64,000 nt of DNA from Hymenobacter fodinae (GCF_004745825.1 NZ_SRLA01000001.1:1116001-1180000); one strand, 5' to 3'. Counted from the stretch's first letter, positions 1 to 8,478 are shown. Notes: generated by a model not told the origin, from the letters alone. A program made the numbers and translations.

Positions 1-118
1 GTTGCCGCGCTGCTTCCTCTAGCTGCGTTTCCAAGCGCAGCCAGCCGCTGAGGGATGTCTCGTCGGGGAAGGCTTCGGCTCCCCGTTGGAACAGCCGGTC
101 TAGCTCTTCATCTGACAT
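1..118 (-). CDS. Partial hypothetical protein, translationally coupled to the sigma factor (possible anti-sigma or associated protein)
   Basis: Only the first 39 codons are inside the window. The reading frame opens with ATG at 118 and runs off the left edge without a stop, beginning MSDEELDRLFQRGAEAFPDE. The ATG lies upstream of the sigma factor stop (TGA at 110-108), so the two genes overlap by 11 bp and are probably translated together. In Bacteroidota an ECF sigma gene is often followed by an anti-sigma factor or an associated membrane protein, and short acidic N-termini starting with MSDEEL are common there. The visible part contains no domain, so the role is inferred from position only. 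Confidence 0.6.
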   Translation of the reverse strand, partial: MSDEELDRLFQRGAEAFPDETSLSGWLRLETQLEEAARQ

Positions 119-704
119 ATCCGGCGTACGCATGGTGTTGTTGGTGTTTAAGCAATAGTTTGAGGTGGGCCCGAGCCTTGAACAGGTTCGACTTGGAAGC
201 ACCTACGGAGATGCCTAGCTGGTCGGCAATTTCCTCGTGGGTGTAGCCATCAATCACGAAGAGATTGAAAACCGTCCGGTAGGCAGGAGGCAATTGGGCA
301 ATCAGGCGCAGCAATTCCTCGAACGACAAGGTATCGAGCGGAGTAGAGGCTGCATCTCGGGGGGGGGGTACGGCTTCTAGGTCTACCTGAAAGGCGTGCC
401 GGTTCCGGGCCCGGAAGTGGTCGATGGCGGTGCGTACCATGATGCGTCGCAGCCACCCTCGTAGTGAGCCAGCCAGATCGGGGAAGCGCTGCTGATCGAA
501 GCGGGGGAGCTCCTGAAAAACTTTGATGAATCCGTCGTTTACTGCTTCCTGACTGGCGTCCCGGTCGTGGAGGTAGCGCAGACAAATGCTGAATGCATAG
601 GCATAGTGGCGCAGATACAGCTGCCGCTGGCTAGCCCTGTCGTTCGCACGGCATCCGGCGAGCAACTGGGTAAGAAGCGCATGTTCTGGGTCGGGAGTAA
701 CCAC
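108..704 (-). CDS. ECF-type RNA polymerase sigma factor (sigma-70 family)
   Basis: 198 aa, normal for an ECF sigma factor, which directs core RNA polymerase to a small regulon. Region 2 (about residues 28-98) contains the core-binding and promoter-melting helices with DASQEAVNDGFIKVFQ. Region 4 (about 127-186) carries the HTH with YTHEEIADQLGISVGASKSN, which reads the -35 element. The linker is short and contains Pro113-115. Those prolines are encoded by a run of ten G on the + strand (359-368), an unusually long homopolymer between the two functional domains. A one-base slip would remove region 4. The downstream gene overlaps by 11 bp and may encode its regulator. Sigma family membership is clear; the regulon is unknown. 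Confidence 0.93.
   Translation of the reverse strand: MVTPDPEHALLTQLLAGCRANDRASQRQLYLRHYAYAFSICLRYLHDRDASQEAVNDGFIKVFQELPRFDQQRFPDLAGSLRGWLRRIMVRTAIDHFRARNRHAFQVDLEAVPPPRDAASTPLDTLSFEELLRLIAQLPPAYRTVFNLFVIDGYTHEEIADQLGISVGASKSNLFKARAHLKLLLKHQQHHAYAGYVR
359..368. repeat. Ten-base G homopolymer inside the sigma factor gene
   Basis: Ten consecutive G on the + strand (C on the coding strand) encode three Pro codons and the C of the following Arg codon. In the given sequence the frame is intact. Tracts of this length can slip during replication, and also during sequencing or assembly. Confidence 0.95.
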
Positions 705-781
705 GGTAGCGGAGCGTCAATCTACTAACCCACTCGGCGCAGCTTGCCCAAAGGTTGCCTGAGGATTCAGAAAAATTAATA

Positions 782-814
782 AAAAAAGCCCGATCCTTCC
801 GGACCGGGCTTTTT
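782..814 (-). terminator. Intrinsic terminator of secDF
   Basis: Inverted repeat AAAAAGCCCG...CGGGCTTTTT around a short CCTTCC loop, just past the secDF stop. The T-run is present on both strands. Confidence 0.85.
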
Positions 815-848
815 GGCTGTTGTGCGGTGGCCTAGGCCACGTCAAACA

Positions 849-3824
849 TTAGATATTAGCCGTCGAGAGCTTAGGAGCACCGGCGTCGGTGGCAGCATTA
901 AGGTTGGCTTTTTCCTTGCGGCCGTAGGTGTCCAGGATCAGCGGCGCCGCAATGAACAGCGACGAGTACGTGCCGTAGATGATACCAATCAGCATGGCGA
1001 AGGAGAACGAACGCAGGGTTTCACCGCCGAACACGTAGAGTACGCCCACTACCAGGAACACCGTGGTGAACGTAATCATGGTGCGGGAGAAGGTGCTGTT
1101 CAGAGCGGGGTTTACCACTTGAGCAAATGTCAGGTGCTTGTTCTCGCGCAGGTATTCCCGTATCCGGTCGTAGATAACCACGGTGTCGTTCATCGAGAAG
1201 CCAATTACCGTAAGCACCGCCGCCACGAATACTTGGTCCATCTCGTAGTTCAGGCCGAGGGCCCGCGCAATGGGGAAGGTGGCAATTACCAACAGGGCAT
1301 CGTGGAACAGTGCCACTACGGCCGCCATCGAATACTGCCACTTCTCGAAGCGGAACAGTACGTACACGAAGATGGCCAGCAGCGTCAGGCCCAAGCTCAC
1401 TACCGAGGTCTTTTTGATGTCGTCGGCAATGGTAGCGCCTACTTTCGAAGAACTCTTGATAACAGGGTTTTCAGCCGCGTATTTCTTGGCTAGGCCAGTC
1501 TCCAACGCAGTGCGTACTTTCTTATCGGCATCCGTGCTTTCATCAGCCGCCAGGTAACCCGTGGTGATGCGCAAGCGGTTGTTGGCACCAAAGGTTTTTA
1601 CCTCCGTACCAGCACCCCCGAAGTAGTCTTGCGTGAGCACGTCGCGCACATCCGAAGCCGGAATGGCTTTGTTGAAGTCCACGATGTACTCGCGGCCACC
1701 GCGGAAGTCAACGCCCAGGTTCGGGCCGCCCTGCATAGCCATCAGCACGAAGCCCAGCACGATTACTACCGTCGAAGCAATGTAGGCGTACTTACGCTTG
1801 CCCACGATGTCGAAGTTGGTGCCTTTGAACAGGTGACGCGAAATAGCGGTGTCGAAGGTGAGGGACGACTTTTCTTTGCCTTTGGTGAGACGCTCAATGA
1901 TGAGGCGCGACACGTACACCGCCGACAGGAAGGAGGTGAACACGCCAATACCCAGGGTAATGGCGAAGTTCTGCACCGGACCCGTACCGAAGAAGCCCAG
2001 AATCAGGGCAATGATCAGCGTGGTTACGTTGGAGTCGAAGATAGCCGAGAAGGCGCGGCCGTAGCCTTTGTTGATAGCGTCCTGCGTTTGCAGGCCGTGG
2101 TCTAGTTCTTCCCGGATCCGTTCGAAGATCAGTACGTTAGCATCTACCGAAGTTCCAATTACCAGTACCAGACCGGCAATGCCGGGCAGGGTAAGAGCGA
2201 AGGAGAACTGGGCCAATACACCCAGAATCAGGAACATGTTGAAGAGCAGGGCAGCGTCGGCTACCATGCCAGCCCGGCCGTAGTACACGGCCATGAAGAT
2301 CATGATGATTACGAGGCCAGCCAGCGAAGAGTACAGACCCTGGTTAGTGGCTTCCTGACCCAGCGAGGGGCCTACAATGGCTTCTTCTACAATACGGGTA
2401 GGAGCAGGCAGCTTACCGGCCTTCAGAATGTTGGCCAGGTCTTGAGCTTCTTCAATGGTGAAGTTGCCGGAAATGCTGGAGTTGCCACCGGCAATTTCAG
2501 CCTGCACCACGGGAGCCGAGTACACGTTATCGTCGAGCACGATGGCTACCTGACGGCCAATGTTAGCCGCCGTCAGCTTCTGCCACTTGCGGGCACCGCC
2601 GGGCGTCATCTGCATCGAAACTTCAGCGCGGCCGCTAAGCTGGTCGAAGTCGCCGCGGGCGTCGCTGATAACTTCACCGCCGATGGGAGCTTCGCCCTCG
2701 CGCGACTTGCGGATGGCGTAGAGTTGCAGGTATTCTTGGCCTTCAATTACGTCGGGCTTCACGCCCCACAGGAAGGTCAGGTTAGAGGGCAGTACGGCGC
2801 GGGTGTCGGGGCTACGCAGTACGGCATTCACACGAGCCGTGTCGCGCACGTTAGCGCCCAGCGTGCCTGGCATCGTGAACAGGCTGGCCAGTACGTTTTT
2901 CTTGGGAGCAGCCGAGTCGGTTTTAGCTGTAGCGGTGCCTTTCTTGGCCAGCTGGCTAGCCAGGGAAGTAGAGTCGTTGGCGGCAGCTTTGGTGGTGTCG
3001 GTGGTGGCGGCAGGAGTAGTGGCAGCTACCGGAGCAGCCGTAGCTTCTTTGGCGCTCAGCACATCGTTGAGCTGGTTCAGGTAAGGGGCAAACTCATCGG
3101 TGCGCCACACTTCCCAGAACTCCAGCTTGGCCTGGCCTTGCAGCAGCTTGCGTACGCGGTCGGGGTTGTCTACACCAGGCAATTCAACCTGAATACGGCC
3201 GGTACCCTTTACCCGCTGAATGTTGGGCTGGCTGGTGCCAAACTTATCGATACGGGAACGCAGGATGTTGAAGGAGCGGTCAATGGCTTCCTCGATTTCC
3301 TTGTTGATGGCACCCAACACCTTTGCATCAGAAGAATTGATGTCGATGTTGCGGCTCTTGTTGAGCGTGTTGGCGAAGATGGAGGCCAGCTTGCCATTCG
3401 GAGCGGCATCGCGGTAGGTCTGCGCAAACAGGGTGGTGAAGGGCGTAGAAGGGTTAGCCTTCTGCAGTTCCTGAGCCTGAGCAATGGCTTTGTTGAAGGC
3501 GGGGTCTTTCGAGTTGGCCGACATAGCCCGCACAATTTCCACTGGGGATACTTCCAGCGTTACGTGCATACCACCGTTTAGGTCAAGGCCAAGGCCGAGC
3601 TCCGAGGTGCGCACATCCTTATAGGTGAGGGGCCCGAAAACGGGCGCGCGCCACACCGAGTCGAGGTAGTGCTGGCGCTTGCTTTCCACAAGTTTGCCCC
3701 CGCGGCTGGCGTAGGCCACCGCGTCGCGCTGCACCCCGCGTGACACGAAGGTGAGCGTCAGAAAGTAGATGCACAACGCCGACACAATAAGCGTCAGCGT
3801 AATGACGAGTCCTTTATTTCGCAT
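849..3824 (-). CDS. secDF: Fused protein translocase subunits SecD and SecF
   Basis: 991 aa fusion of SecD and SecF, the membrane pair that uses the proton gradient to complete Sec-dependent export. TM1 is at about residues 7-27 and is followed by the SecD signature GLGLDLNGGMHVTLEV (about 77-92). The large P1 periplasmic domain follows, then the conserved SecD TM motif SVDANVLIFERIREE near 556-570. The SecF half begins at about 680, with GGPNLGVDFRGGREY (about 697-711) and NDTVVIYDRIREY near 878. Between about 254 and 310 there is an Ala/Thr/Lys-rich low-complexity insert in P1, longer than in a typical SecD. The SecDF fusion is usual in Bacteroidota. The gene appears to be transcribed alone, with a terminator after it. 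Confidence 0.97.
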   Translation of the reverse strand: MRNKGLVITLTLIVSALCIYFLTLTFVSRGVQRDAVAYASRGGKLVESKRQHYLDSVWRAPVFGPLTYKDVRTSELGLGLDLNGGMHVTLEVSPVEIVRAMSANSKDPAFNKAIAQAQELQKANPSTPFTTLFAQTYRDAAPNGKLASIFANTLNKSRNIDINSSDAKVLGAINKEIEEAIDRSFNILRSRIDKFGTSQPNIQRVKGTGRIQVELPGVDNPDRVRKLLQGQAKLEFWEVWRTDEFAPYLNQLNDVLSAKEATAAPVAATTPAATTDTTKAAANDSTSLASQLAKKGTATAKTDSAAPKKNVLASLFTMPGTLGANVRDTARVNAVLRSPDTRAVLPSNLTFLWGVKPDVIEGQEYLQLYAIRKSREGEAPIGGEVISDARGDFDQLSGRAEVSMQMTPGGARKWQKLTAANIGRQVAIVLDDNVYSAPVVQAEIAGGNSSISGNFTIEEAQDLANILKAGKLPAPTRIVEEAIVGPSLGQEATNQGLYSSLAGLVIIMIFMAVYYGRAGMVADAALLFNMFLILGVLAQFSFALTLPGIAGLVLVIGTSVDANVLIFERIREELDHGLQTQDAINKGYGRAFSAIFDSNVTTLIIALILGFFGTGPVQNFAITLGIGVFTSFLSAVYVSRLIIERLTKGKEKSSLTFDTAISRHLFKGTNFDIVGKRKYAYIASTVVIVLGFVLMAMQGGPNLGVDFRGGREYIVDFNKAIPASDVRDVLTQDYFGGAGTEVKTFGANNRLRITTGYLAADESTDADKKVRTALETGLAKKYAAENPVIKSSSKVGATIADDIKKTSVVSLGLTLLAIFVYVLFRFEKWQYSMAAVVALFHDALLVIATFPIARALGLNYEMDQVFVAAVLTVIGFSMNDTVVIYDRIREYLRENKHLTFAQVVNPALNSTFSRTMITFTTVFLVVGVLYVFGGETLRSFSFAMLIGIIYGTYSSLFIAAPLILDTYGRKEKANLNAATDAGAPKLSTANI

Positions 3825-3994
3825 TTGATAAAAAGTAGGTATTCTGAATCCGGAGTGGGGCTGATGCGGCGCGGCGGAGCTGCGGAAAAGCGAGTATGAT
3901 GCTGCTGTAGGCTAGTATTCCCGGCCGCATCAGCAACGGGGGAGGATACCAAGTGGCCTAGCAAGGCATCTGCTTCTCGGCAGACGAGCTCCGC

Positions 3995-4372
3995 CTAGGG
4001 CGCGTGCGGCGACAGGGCGGCAACGAGCAGCCGACTGCGGAACAGATCCGGTACGGCGCTGGGGCGCGGTTGCGGCTCCGCTACTCGGGCCAGCAACCAA
4101 GTGAAACTACCCTGCGGCGTGGGCAGGGGCAGCCAGGCATCAGCCGCCGGCGCCAGCAAAAATACCAGCGGCGAGGTGGCTTCTAGAGTTACACGCTGCT
4201 TCACCACGGCAGCCCGGGGGGCTGCACTTACCTGCGTGGCTTTACCCGCCGGGAGTACCCGGAGCGTAGCCACAGCCTGGTGATTCAGCGACAGCACAAA
4301 CAGCACAGTGGCTGTGAGCAGCGCGAAACGCAAGCGAGGTAAAAAGATGGGTAAGAAGCGCAAGGTCGTCAA
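3995..4372 (-). CDS. Small membrane-anchored or exported hypothetical protein
   Basis: 125 aa, no family recognised. A basic N-terminus is followed by a hydrophobic segment (about residues 14-34, FALLTATVLFVLSLNH), consistent with an uncleaved anchor or signal peptide. The rest is Pro/Ala/Leu-rich with no charged catalytic motif. A good promoter (TTTG, 20 bp spacer, TATATTTG) ends at 4385 on the same strand, placing the likely transcript start only about 6-8 bases before the ATG at 4372. That supports both the gene and the start. It sits upstream of secDF with 170 bp between them, so separate transcription is likely. Confidence 0.6.
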   Translation of the reverse strand: MTTLRFLPIFLPRLRFALLTATVLFVLSLNHQAVATLRVLPAGKATQVSAAPRAAVVKQRVTLEATSPLVFLLAPAADAWLPLPTPQGSFTWLLARVAEPQPRPSAVPDLFRSRLLVAALSPHAP

Positions 4373-4384
4373 GAGTAGGAATTA

Positions 4385-4416
4385 CAAATATACCTTTTTG
4401 GCAGGCGCGGCGCAAA
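4385..4416 (-). promoter_or_regulatory. Bacteroidota-type promoter for the 125-aa gene
   Basis: Minus strand: -33 TTTG (4416-4413), 20 bp spacer, -7 TATATTTG (4392-4385). This matches the TTTG/TAnnTTTG consensus of the Bacteroidota housekeeping sigma factor. The predicted start is about 4378, almost at the ATG. Confidence 0.55.
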
Positions 4417-4488
4417 GTATCCTGACATAGTGTGCGCTAAGGCCGGCGTTTTATGCACCTTACTGCTCAGTACTATCCTTATTGCTAT

Positions 4489-5931
4489 ATGAAATATGTT
4501 GGGCTAAGCATTCTGCTGGTGCTGATGCAGGTCGTGTGTCTAGGCCAGTCGGCGGGCATTCAGGCCACCGTGGAAGTTAACCGCACATTCAGTTTGGTGC
4601 GGTTTGTTGATGTGGTAGCCGGCGGTAAAGGTTACCGTGGCATACGGCAGCAGTTTGAGCAAAGCGCCTTTAACACGCCCGCGGCGCAGGCCGCCATTCG
4701 GCGCTACCAGCAGCTTCCTCGCGAAGTAAGTTTCGAGTGGCCCGACTACCCGCCTGAACGGCTCGGCTCCTCGGGTAGCAGCTGGAGTCTGTTCATCAAA
4801 TGCGCCGCCGACGCCAAAGACCTTTCTGATCTGCAACAACGTGCCCTAGGCCTCATGCCCAATCAAACCCTCGTTGAGCTAGGCCAGGTGTATCAAACCC
4901 TGAGTCCCGCCTTCGAGCAGTTGCTCTGGCAGCCTTACTTGGCGCAGCTCATGCAGGAGCGGCAGGCCTATCAAGCCTACCTCAACCAGAAGCAACTACT
5001 CAAGCACTTCACCCGACTGCGCACCTTCTACGGTAGCAGCTGGCCCGATGAACTGCCCTACCGGATTCTGCTGAGCCCCTTGCCTGGCCCCGCCACCACC
5101 TTCACCAACTCCGCCACCGTGGCCAGCAACATTGTGCTGCTCGACTGCCACCCAGCCTCCACCGATTTTGTGTCGGGTAGCACCATCATGTTTCATGAGA
5201 TGAGCCATTCGCTTTCCATGCAGCAGCGGCAAGAGCTGCAACAACAGGTGGAACGGTGGTACCACAACAGCGGCTCGCCCACTTGGCGCTACGCTTACTC
5301 CTTAATGGAAGAAGGCTTGGCCACAGCCGCTGGCGAGTGGATTTACAAGCAGCAGGCCGGTCAGACAGAGAGTGGTGAGTGGTACAACGATGACTACATT
5401 AACCGGTACGCTAAAGCCCTGTATCCGCAGGTGGAAAGCTACATTGAAAGTGGCCGCGCTATTGACAGCGCCTTTGTGCGGCAGGCCGTAGCCACCTTCG
5501 ATGCCACTTTCCCGCAGGCAGCCACTGAATATGTGAACCTGTTCCGGAAAGTGCTGTACTGGACCGACACCGACCCCGCTGCCCCTATTGTATTGCCCTT
5601 CCGTGACGCTTTCCGCAGCACCTACACGCTCACGTCAACTCCTATCCTAAGCAAAGACAAAACTCTCGTTACCGCCAAGGAAGGAGCCTACCTGCCCGTA
5701 GTCATCATCACGCAGCAACACGCCGCCGCGTTGCGCTACCTGCAGCAGAACTGGCCTAGCCTAAGCAAACAGCGTCTGAGGCCGGAGCAAGACTTTGTAC
5801 TTAGCCTTACTGATAAGGCCGGCCCTCTGATTCTGGTGAATGTGCATGACCGCGCAAAATTGTCTGCCGCCGCGCAGTACCTGGAAAAGCAGAAAGCCAT
5901 TCTGCCTAAGCAGCCGTTGTGGGTGTTTTAA
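4489..5931 (+). CDS. Putative secreted zinc metallopeptidase (HExxH motif), family not recognised
   Basis: 480 aa from ATG 4489. That start gives a clear signal peptide (MKYVGLSILLVLMQVVCLGQ); the in-frame ATG at 4453 would add 12 unlikely residues. The mature part is helical at first. It then contains MFHEMSHSLS with His236, Glu237 and His240 (HExxH), followed about 34 residues later by EEGLATAAGEW (Glu274/275). The helix spacing and downstream Glu are typical of gluzincins, where two His and a Glu bind zinc. The C-terminal 100 residues (from LTSTPILSKDKTLV) look like a separate alpha/beta domain. I infer a periplasmic or secreted peptidase from these motifs only; substrate unknown. The gene is alone, with a terminator shared with convergent udk. 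Confidence 0.75.
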   Translation: MKYVGLSILLVLMQVVCLGQSAGIQATVEVNRTFSLVRFVDVVAGGKGYRGIRQQFEQSAFNTPAAQAAIRRYQQLPREVSFEWPDYPPERLGSSGSSWSLFIKCAADAKDLSDLQQRALGLMPNQTLVELGQVYQTLSPAFEQLLWQPYLAQLMQERQAYQAYLNQKQLLKHFTRLRTFYGSSWPDELPYRILLSPLPGPATTFTNSATVASNIVLLDCHPASTDFVSGSTIMFHEMSHSLSMQQRQELQQQVERWYHNSGSPTWRYAYSLMEEGLATAAGEWIYKQQAGQTESGEWYNDDYINRYAKALYPQVESYIESGRAIDSAFVRQAVATFDATFPQAATEYVNLFRKVLYWTDTDPAAPIVLPFRDAFRSTYTLTSTPILSKDKTLVTAKEGAYLPVVIITQQHAAALRYLQQNWPSLSKQRLRPEQDFVLSLTDKAGPLILVNVHDRAKLSAAAQYLEKQKAILPKQPLWVF

Positions 5932-5948
5932 CCAACGCGAAAAAAGTA

Positions 5949-5983
5949 AAAGCCTCGCCACTCAAAAGAGTAGCGAGGCTTTA
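5949..5983. terminator. Bidirectional terminator between the putative peptidase gene and udk
   Basis: AAAGCCTCGC...GCGAGGCTTT with an inner ACTC/GAGT stem and AAAA loop. It lies between two convergent stop codons and has A/T runs on both sides. Confidence 0.85.
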
Positions 5984-6003
5984 TCATGCCGCTAGGCCAG
6001 TAC

Positions 6004-6633
6004 TTACGAAGCGCTAGTAGGAATTTTGCCTTTCAGGTAGCCCACCAGCACGTCCAGGCCCCGGTCGAAGTGCCGGTTATTAGGGATGATGATGTCGGCG
6101 TCATGCTTAAAGGGCTTGATGTACTTCTCGTACGTGGGGGCCACGTGGTTGGTGTAGCGGTACAGTACGTCCTCCAGATCGTAGCCCCGCTCATCCCGGT
6201 CGCGCACGATGCGGCGCTGCAGCTTCACGTGTTCCCGAGCATCAATGTACACCTTCAGATCGAGGAGCTTAGCTACTTCCTCGAAGTAGAATACGAAGAT
6301 GCCTTCTACTACTACAATGGGAGCGGGCCGAAATACCAGCTCAGCGGGCACCACGTTGGGGTTGTTGAAAGTGTATTCTTGCCGCCGCACCTCCAGGCCC
6401 TGGCTAATGCGCAATACGTCAGCGGCATAAGCTGCCGAATCAATGCTGCTGGGAAGGTCAAAGTTCGTGACGCCCTGGGCATCTACCAACTGACTTTCCC
6501 GGGGGTGGTAGTAGTTGTCCTGAGAAATCAGGCAGATTTCTTCTTCGGGAAACGAAGCCAGCAGCCGGCGCAAAAACGTTGTCTTTCCGGAGGCGCTACC
6601 GCCCGTGATACCGACGATGAAAGGGTGTTGCAT
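6004..6633 (-). CDS. udk: Uridine kinase
   Basis: 209 aa, the usual length. Phosphorylates uridine and cytidine to UMP and CMP in pyrimidine salvage in the cytoplasm. The P-loop is GGSASGKT (residues 11-18). The conserved SQDNYY (37-42) and NFDLPSSID motifs bind nucleoside and metal. The lid region RRIVRDRDERGYDLEDVLYR is intact. A TACTTTTG element (6681-6674, minus strand) about 40 bases upstream is a plausible promoter. Convergent with the upstream peptidase gene through a shared terminator. Confidence 0.96.
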   Translation of the reverse strand: MQHPFIVGITGGSASGKTTFLRRLLASFPEEEICLISQDNYYHPRESQLVDAQGVTNFDLPSSIDSAAYAADVLRISQGLEVRRQEYTFNNPNVVPAELVFRPAPIVVVEGIFVFYFEEVAKLLDLKVYIDAREHVKLQRRIVRDRDERGYDLEDVLYRYTNHVAPTYEKYIKPFKHDADIIIPNNRHFDRGLDVLVGYLKGKIPTSAS

Positions 6634-6673
6634 TGGGGGTGGGAATAGGCCCGTACCGGCGGGGCCAACCCTG

Positions 6674-6681
6674 CAAAAGTA
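6674..6681 (-). promoter_or_regulatory. Promoter -7 element for udk
   Basis: TACTTTTG on the minus strand matches TAnnTTTG and lies 41 bases before the udk ATG. No clear -33 element was seen at the expected distance. Confidence 0.4.
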
Positions 6682-6733
6682 AGAAGTTTGCTGCGGAGTA
6701 AGAGAAAAAGCGGGGAAATGGCCTGACGAAACT

Positions 6734-7321
6734 CTATTTCAGCCGCTGATTCAAGAAGTGAACCAGCTTCGCCACGGCTCGGCTACGGTGACTAACGGCA
6801 TTCTTCTCCGTCAAGCTCATCTCGGCAAAAGTGCGCCCGTTACTTTCAATCGGACAAAAAACGGGGTCGTAGCCGAATCCTTCCTGTCCGCGCACTTCAT
6901 TAACAATTGTGCCTTCTACAGCACCAGCAAATTCGTGTACCTCGCCGCCCGGCAGCACCAGCGCAATTACAGTCCGGAAGCGGGCCGAACGGTCGGAGCG
7001 GCCCTGGAGCTCATGCAGTAGTTTCTGCACATTATCGGCGGCGGAGCGCTGCGGGCCCGCGTATCGGGCTGAGTATACGCCGGGTTCTCCGTTGAGCGCC
7101 GTTACTTCTAGGCCAGTATCATCGGCGAAGCAAGCTACGCCGTAGTGGTCCCACACGTACTGCGCTTTCTGACGCGCATTGCCTTCCAGCGTATCCTGGG
7201 TTTCCGGAAGTTCTTCTTCGCAGCCAATTGCAGCCAAGCTAACCAGATCTACCGAGGCCGGCAGCAGCGGCCGAATTTCATCTAGCTTGTGGGCATTGTT
7301 AGAAGCAAAGCAAAGGCGCAT
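6734..7321 (-). CDS. rdgB: Non-canonical purine NTP pyrophosphatase (RdgB/HAM1 family)
   Basis: 195 aa, full length. Hydrolyses dITP, ITP and XTP to monophosphates, clearing deaminated purines from the nucleotide pool. The N-terminal substrate-binding motif is SNNAHKLDEI (residues 7-16). The metal-binding stretch LPETQDTLEGNA (39-49) and the catalytic ADDTGLEV (66-73) with GVYSARYAG (81-89) are complete. The C-terminal SHRSRAVAKL is the expected base-recognition helix. It is encoded on the same strand as udk, about 100 bp upstream of it, with no terminator seen between them, so cotranscription is possible. Confidence 0.95.
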   Translation of the reverse strand: MRLCFASNNAHKLDEIRPLLPASVDLVSLAAIGCEEELPETQDTLEGNARQKAQYVWDHYGVACFADDTGLEVTALNGEPGVYSARYAGPQRSAADNVQKLLHELQGRSDRSARFRTVIALVLPGGEVHEFAGAVEGTIVNEVRGQEGFGYDPVFCPIESNGRTFAEMSLTEKNAVSHRSRAVAKLVHFLNQRLK

Positions 7322-7435
7322 AGAGAAGTGAATGAGTGGCGTGGGAAAAGAGTATTACTACCGTACCGAGCAGAAAGTTTAGGGTATCGATGGCGCTGCC
7401 TGGCCTACTTCACTCATTCCTTCACCGTGCCGCCG

Positions 7436-7837
7436 CTAGCGGAACATAGATTTGATGCTGCCCCAGGAGCGCTCGAAGGCACTGGGCGTCTGGTTGAGAA
7501 CCGTATGGAAGCTTTGCTGGCCAGAGGCGGTACATACCTGCAAGCGGTAGGTGAAAGGGCCACCTGCTAGGCCACGGTAGCTGTTTTGATCGATGTACTG
7601 GTAGGAGCGTTGGTTGCTGGGCTCCACACTGGCGAGCTTACTGAAGCTAGGCTCATTATTGGCCTTTCGGAACAGGGTATATTCCTGCACGCCGCCTTCG
7701 TTAGTGACTTCCCATTCCACTACTACGTTGGTATCGTCGTAGGTAGCTTGGAAAGACGTGATGGAGGCGCCATAGGCTAGCAAAACACCACTGCCGAGCA
7801 GCACAAGACAGGCAAAAAGTGGGCGTGACATAGACAA
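7436..7837 (-). CDS. Secreted fibronectin type III-like small protein
   Basis: 133 aa. Residues 1-24 form a signal peptide (LFACLVLLGSGVLLAYGA). The mature part resembles one Fn3 beta-sandwich: ITSFQATYDDTNVVVEWEV, then VQEYTLFRKAN, and FTYRLQVCTASG. The last about 20 residues (SAFERSWGSIKSMFR) form a basic tail. Such single-domain Fn3-like proteins occur in Bacteroidota genomes without known function. The TATGTTTG element at 7889-7882 on the minus strand is a likely promoter, divergent from that of L31. Secretion and fold are inferred from sequence pattern; the role is unknown. Confidence 0.8.
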   Translation of the reverse strand: MSMSRPLFACLVLLGSGVLLAYGASITSFQATYDDTNVVVEWEVTNEGGVQEYTLFRKANNEPSFSKLASVEPSNQRSYQYIDQNSYRGLAGGPFTYRLQVCTASGQQSFHTVLNQTPSAFERSWGSIKSMFR

Positions 7838-7881
7838 AGCAGGTAAGTAAAACTGGGTAGCTATAGACTAGGGTAGCGGCC

Positions 7882-7889
7882 CAAACATA
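7882..7889 (-). promoter_or_regulatory. Promoter -7 element for the Fn3-like gene
   Basis: TATGTTTG on the minus strand (TAnnTTTG), 45 bases upstream of the ATG. Confidence 0.4.
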
Positions 7890-7952
7890 AGCAATTTCAA
7901 GAGCAGCGGCGGATGGCTGAGGTTGCATGCGCGGAAAAGTGGATGCACATTT

Positions 7953-7981
7953 TTGATATTCCGACGTAACGTGTACTTTTG
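7953..7981 (+). promoter_or_regulatory. Promoter for L31 (rpmE2)
   Basis: -33 TTG at 7953-7955, an 18 bp spacer, and -7 TACTTTTG at 7974-7981. Close to the Bacteroidota consensus; expected start about 7987, leaving a leader of about 45 nt. Confidence 0.7.
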
Positions 7982-8032
7982 CAGTCCCTTCCGCAAAATC
8001 GGCAGGCACTCAGGTACAAACGGTATTAAACC

Positions 8033-8278
8033 ATGAAAAAGGACATCCACCCCGAGTATCGCGAAGTTGTGTTCCAGGACACTTCTAGCGGCTTCAAATT
8101 CGTTACCCGTTCGACGATGAGCTCTAACGAGACCATCACGATGGAAGACGGCAAGACTTACCCCGTCATTAAGGTGGAAGTTAGCAGCGAATCGCACCCC
8201 TTCTACACCGGCAAAAACGTGTTGCTCGACACCGCTGGCCGCGTAGAGAAGTTCCGCAACCGCTACCAGAAGAAGTAG
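8033..8278 (+). CDS. rpmE2: 50S ribosomal protein L31, type B
   Basis: 81 aa. A component of the large ribosomal subunit at the subunit interface. Begins [16 protein letters not shown] and ends KFRNRYQKK, both typical of type-B L31. It lacks the zinc-binding CxxC pair of type A, so it is the zinc-independent form. It is monocistronic, with its own promoter and a terminator directly downstream. Confidence 0.97.
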   Translation: MKKDIHPEYREVVFQDTSSGFKFVTRSTMSSNETITMEDGKTYPVIKVEVSSESHPFYTGKNVLLDTAGRVEKFRNRYQKK

Positions 8279-8311
8279 TTCGCTACTGGCTCGTAGCCGT
8301 TTGCCCTATAA

Positions 8312-8346
8312 AGAAGCTCCTTTCAGCAATGGAAGGAGCTTTTCTT
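8312..8346 (+). terminator. Terminator of rpmE2
   Basis: AAGCTCCTT...AAGGAGCTT stem with AGCAAT in the loop, followed by TTTCTTTT. It lies before the promoter of the next gene. Confidence 0.8.
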
Positions 8347-8374
8347 TTATCCGTGGCAGATGCCCCACGAATCG

Positions 8375-8382
8375 TACTTTTG
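8375..8382 (+). promoter_or_regulatory. Promoter -7 element for the GlmU-like gene and holB
   Basis: TACTTTTG. Its position rules out the longest possible upstream start (8329) for the following gene and supports ATG 8479. Confidence 0.5.
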
Positions 8383-8478
8383 CCCGCCGCTCTTGGCTTT
8401 GCGCCGTATTTCTCAAGCGTACTGAGTGGCCTAGGTCGCCTTGGCTGGCCTTGCTTCTGTTCAACTCCTTCTCCGCAC

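Noticed and set aside
8329..8478. Longer start for the GlmU-like gene
   Set aside because: The extension contains the rpmE2 terminator arm and a promoter element, and the added residues match nothing in the family.
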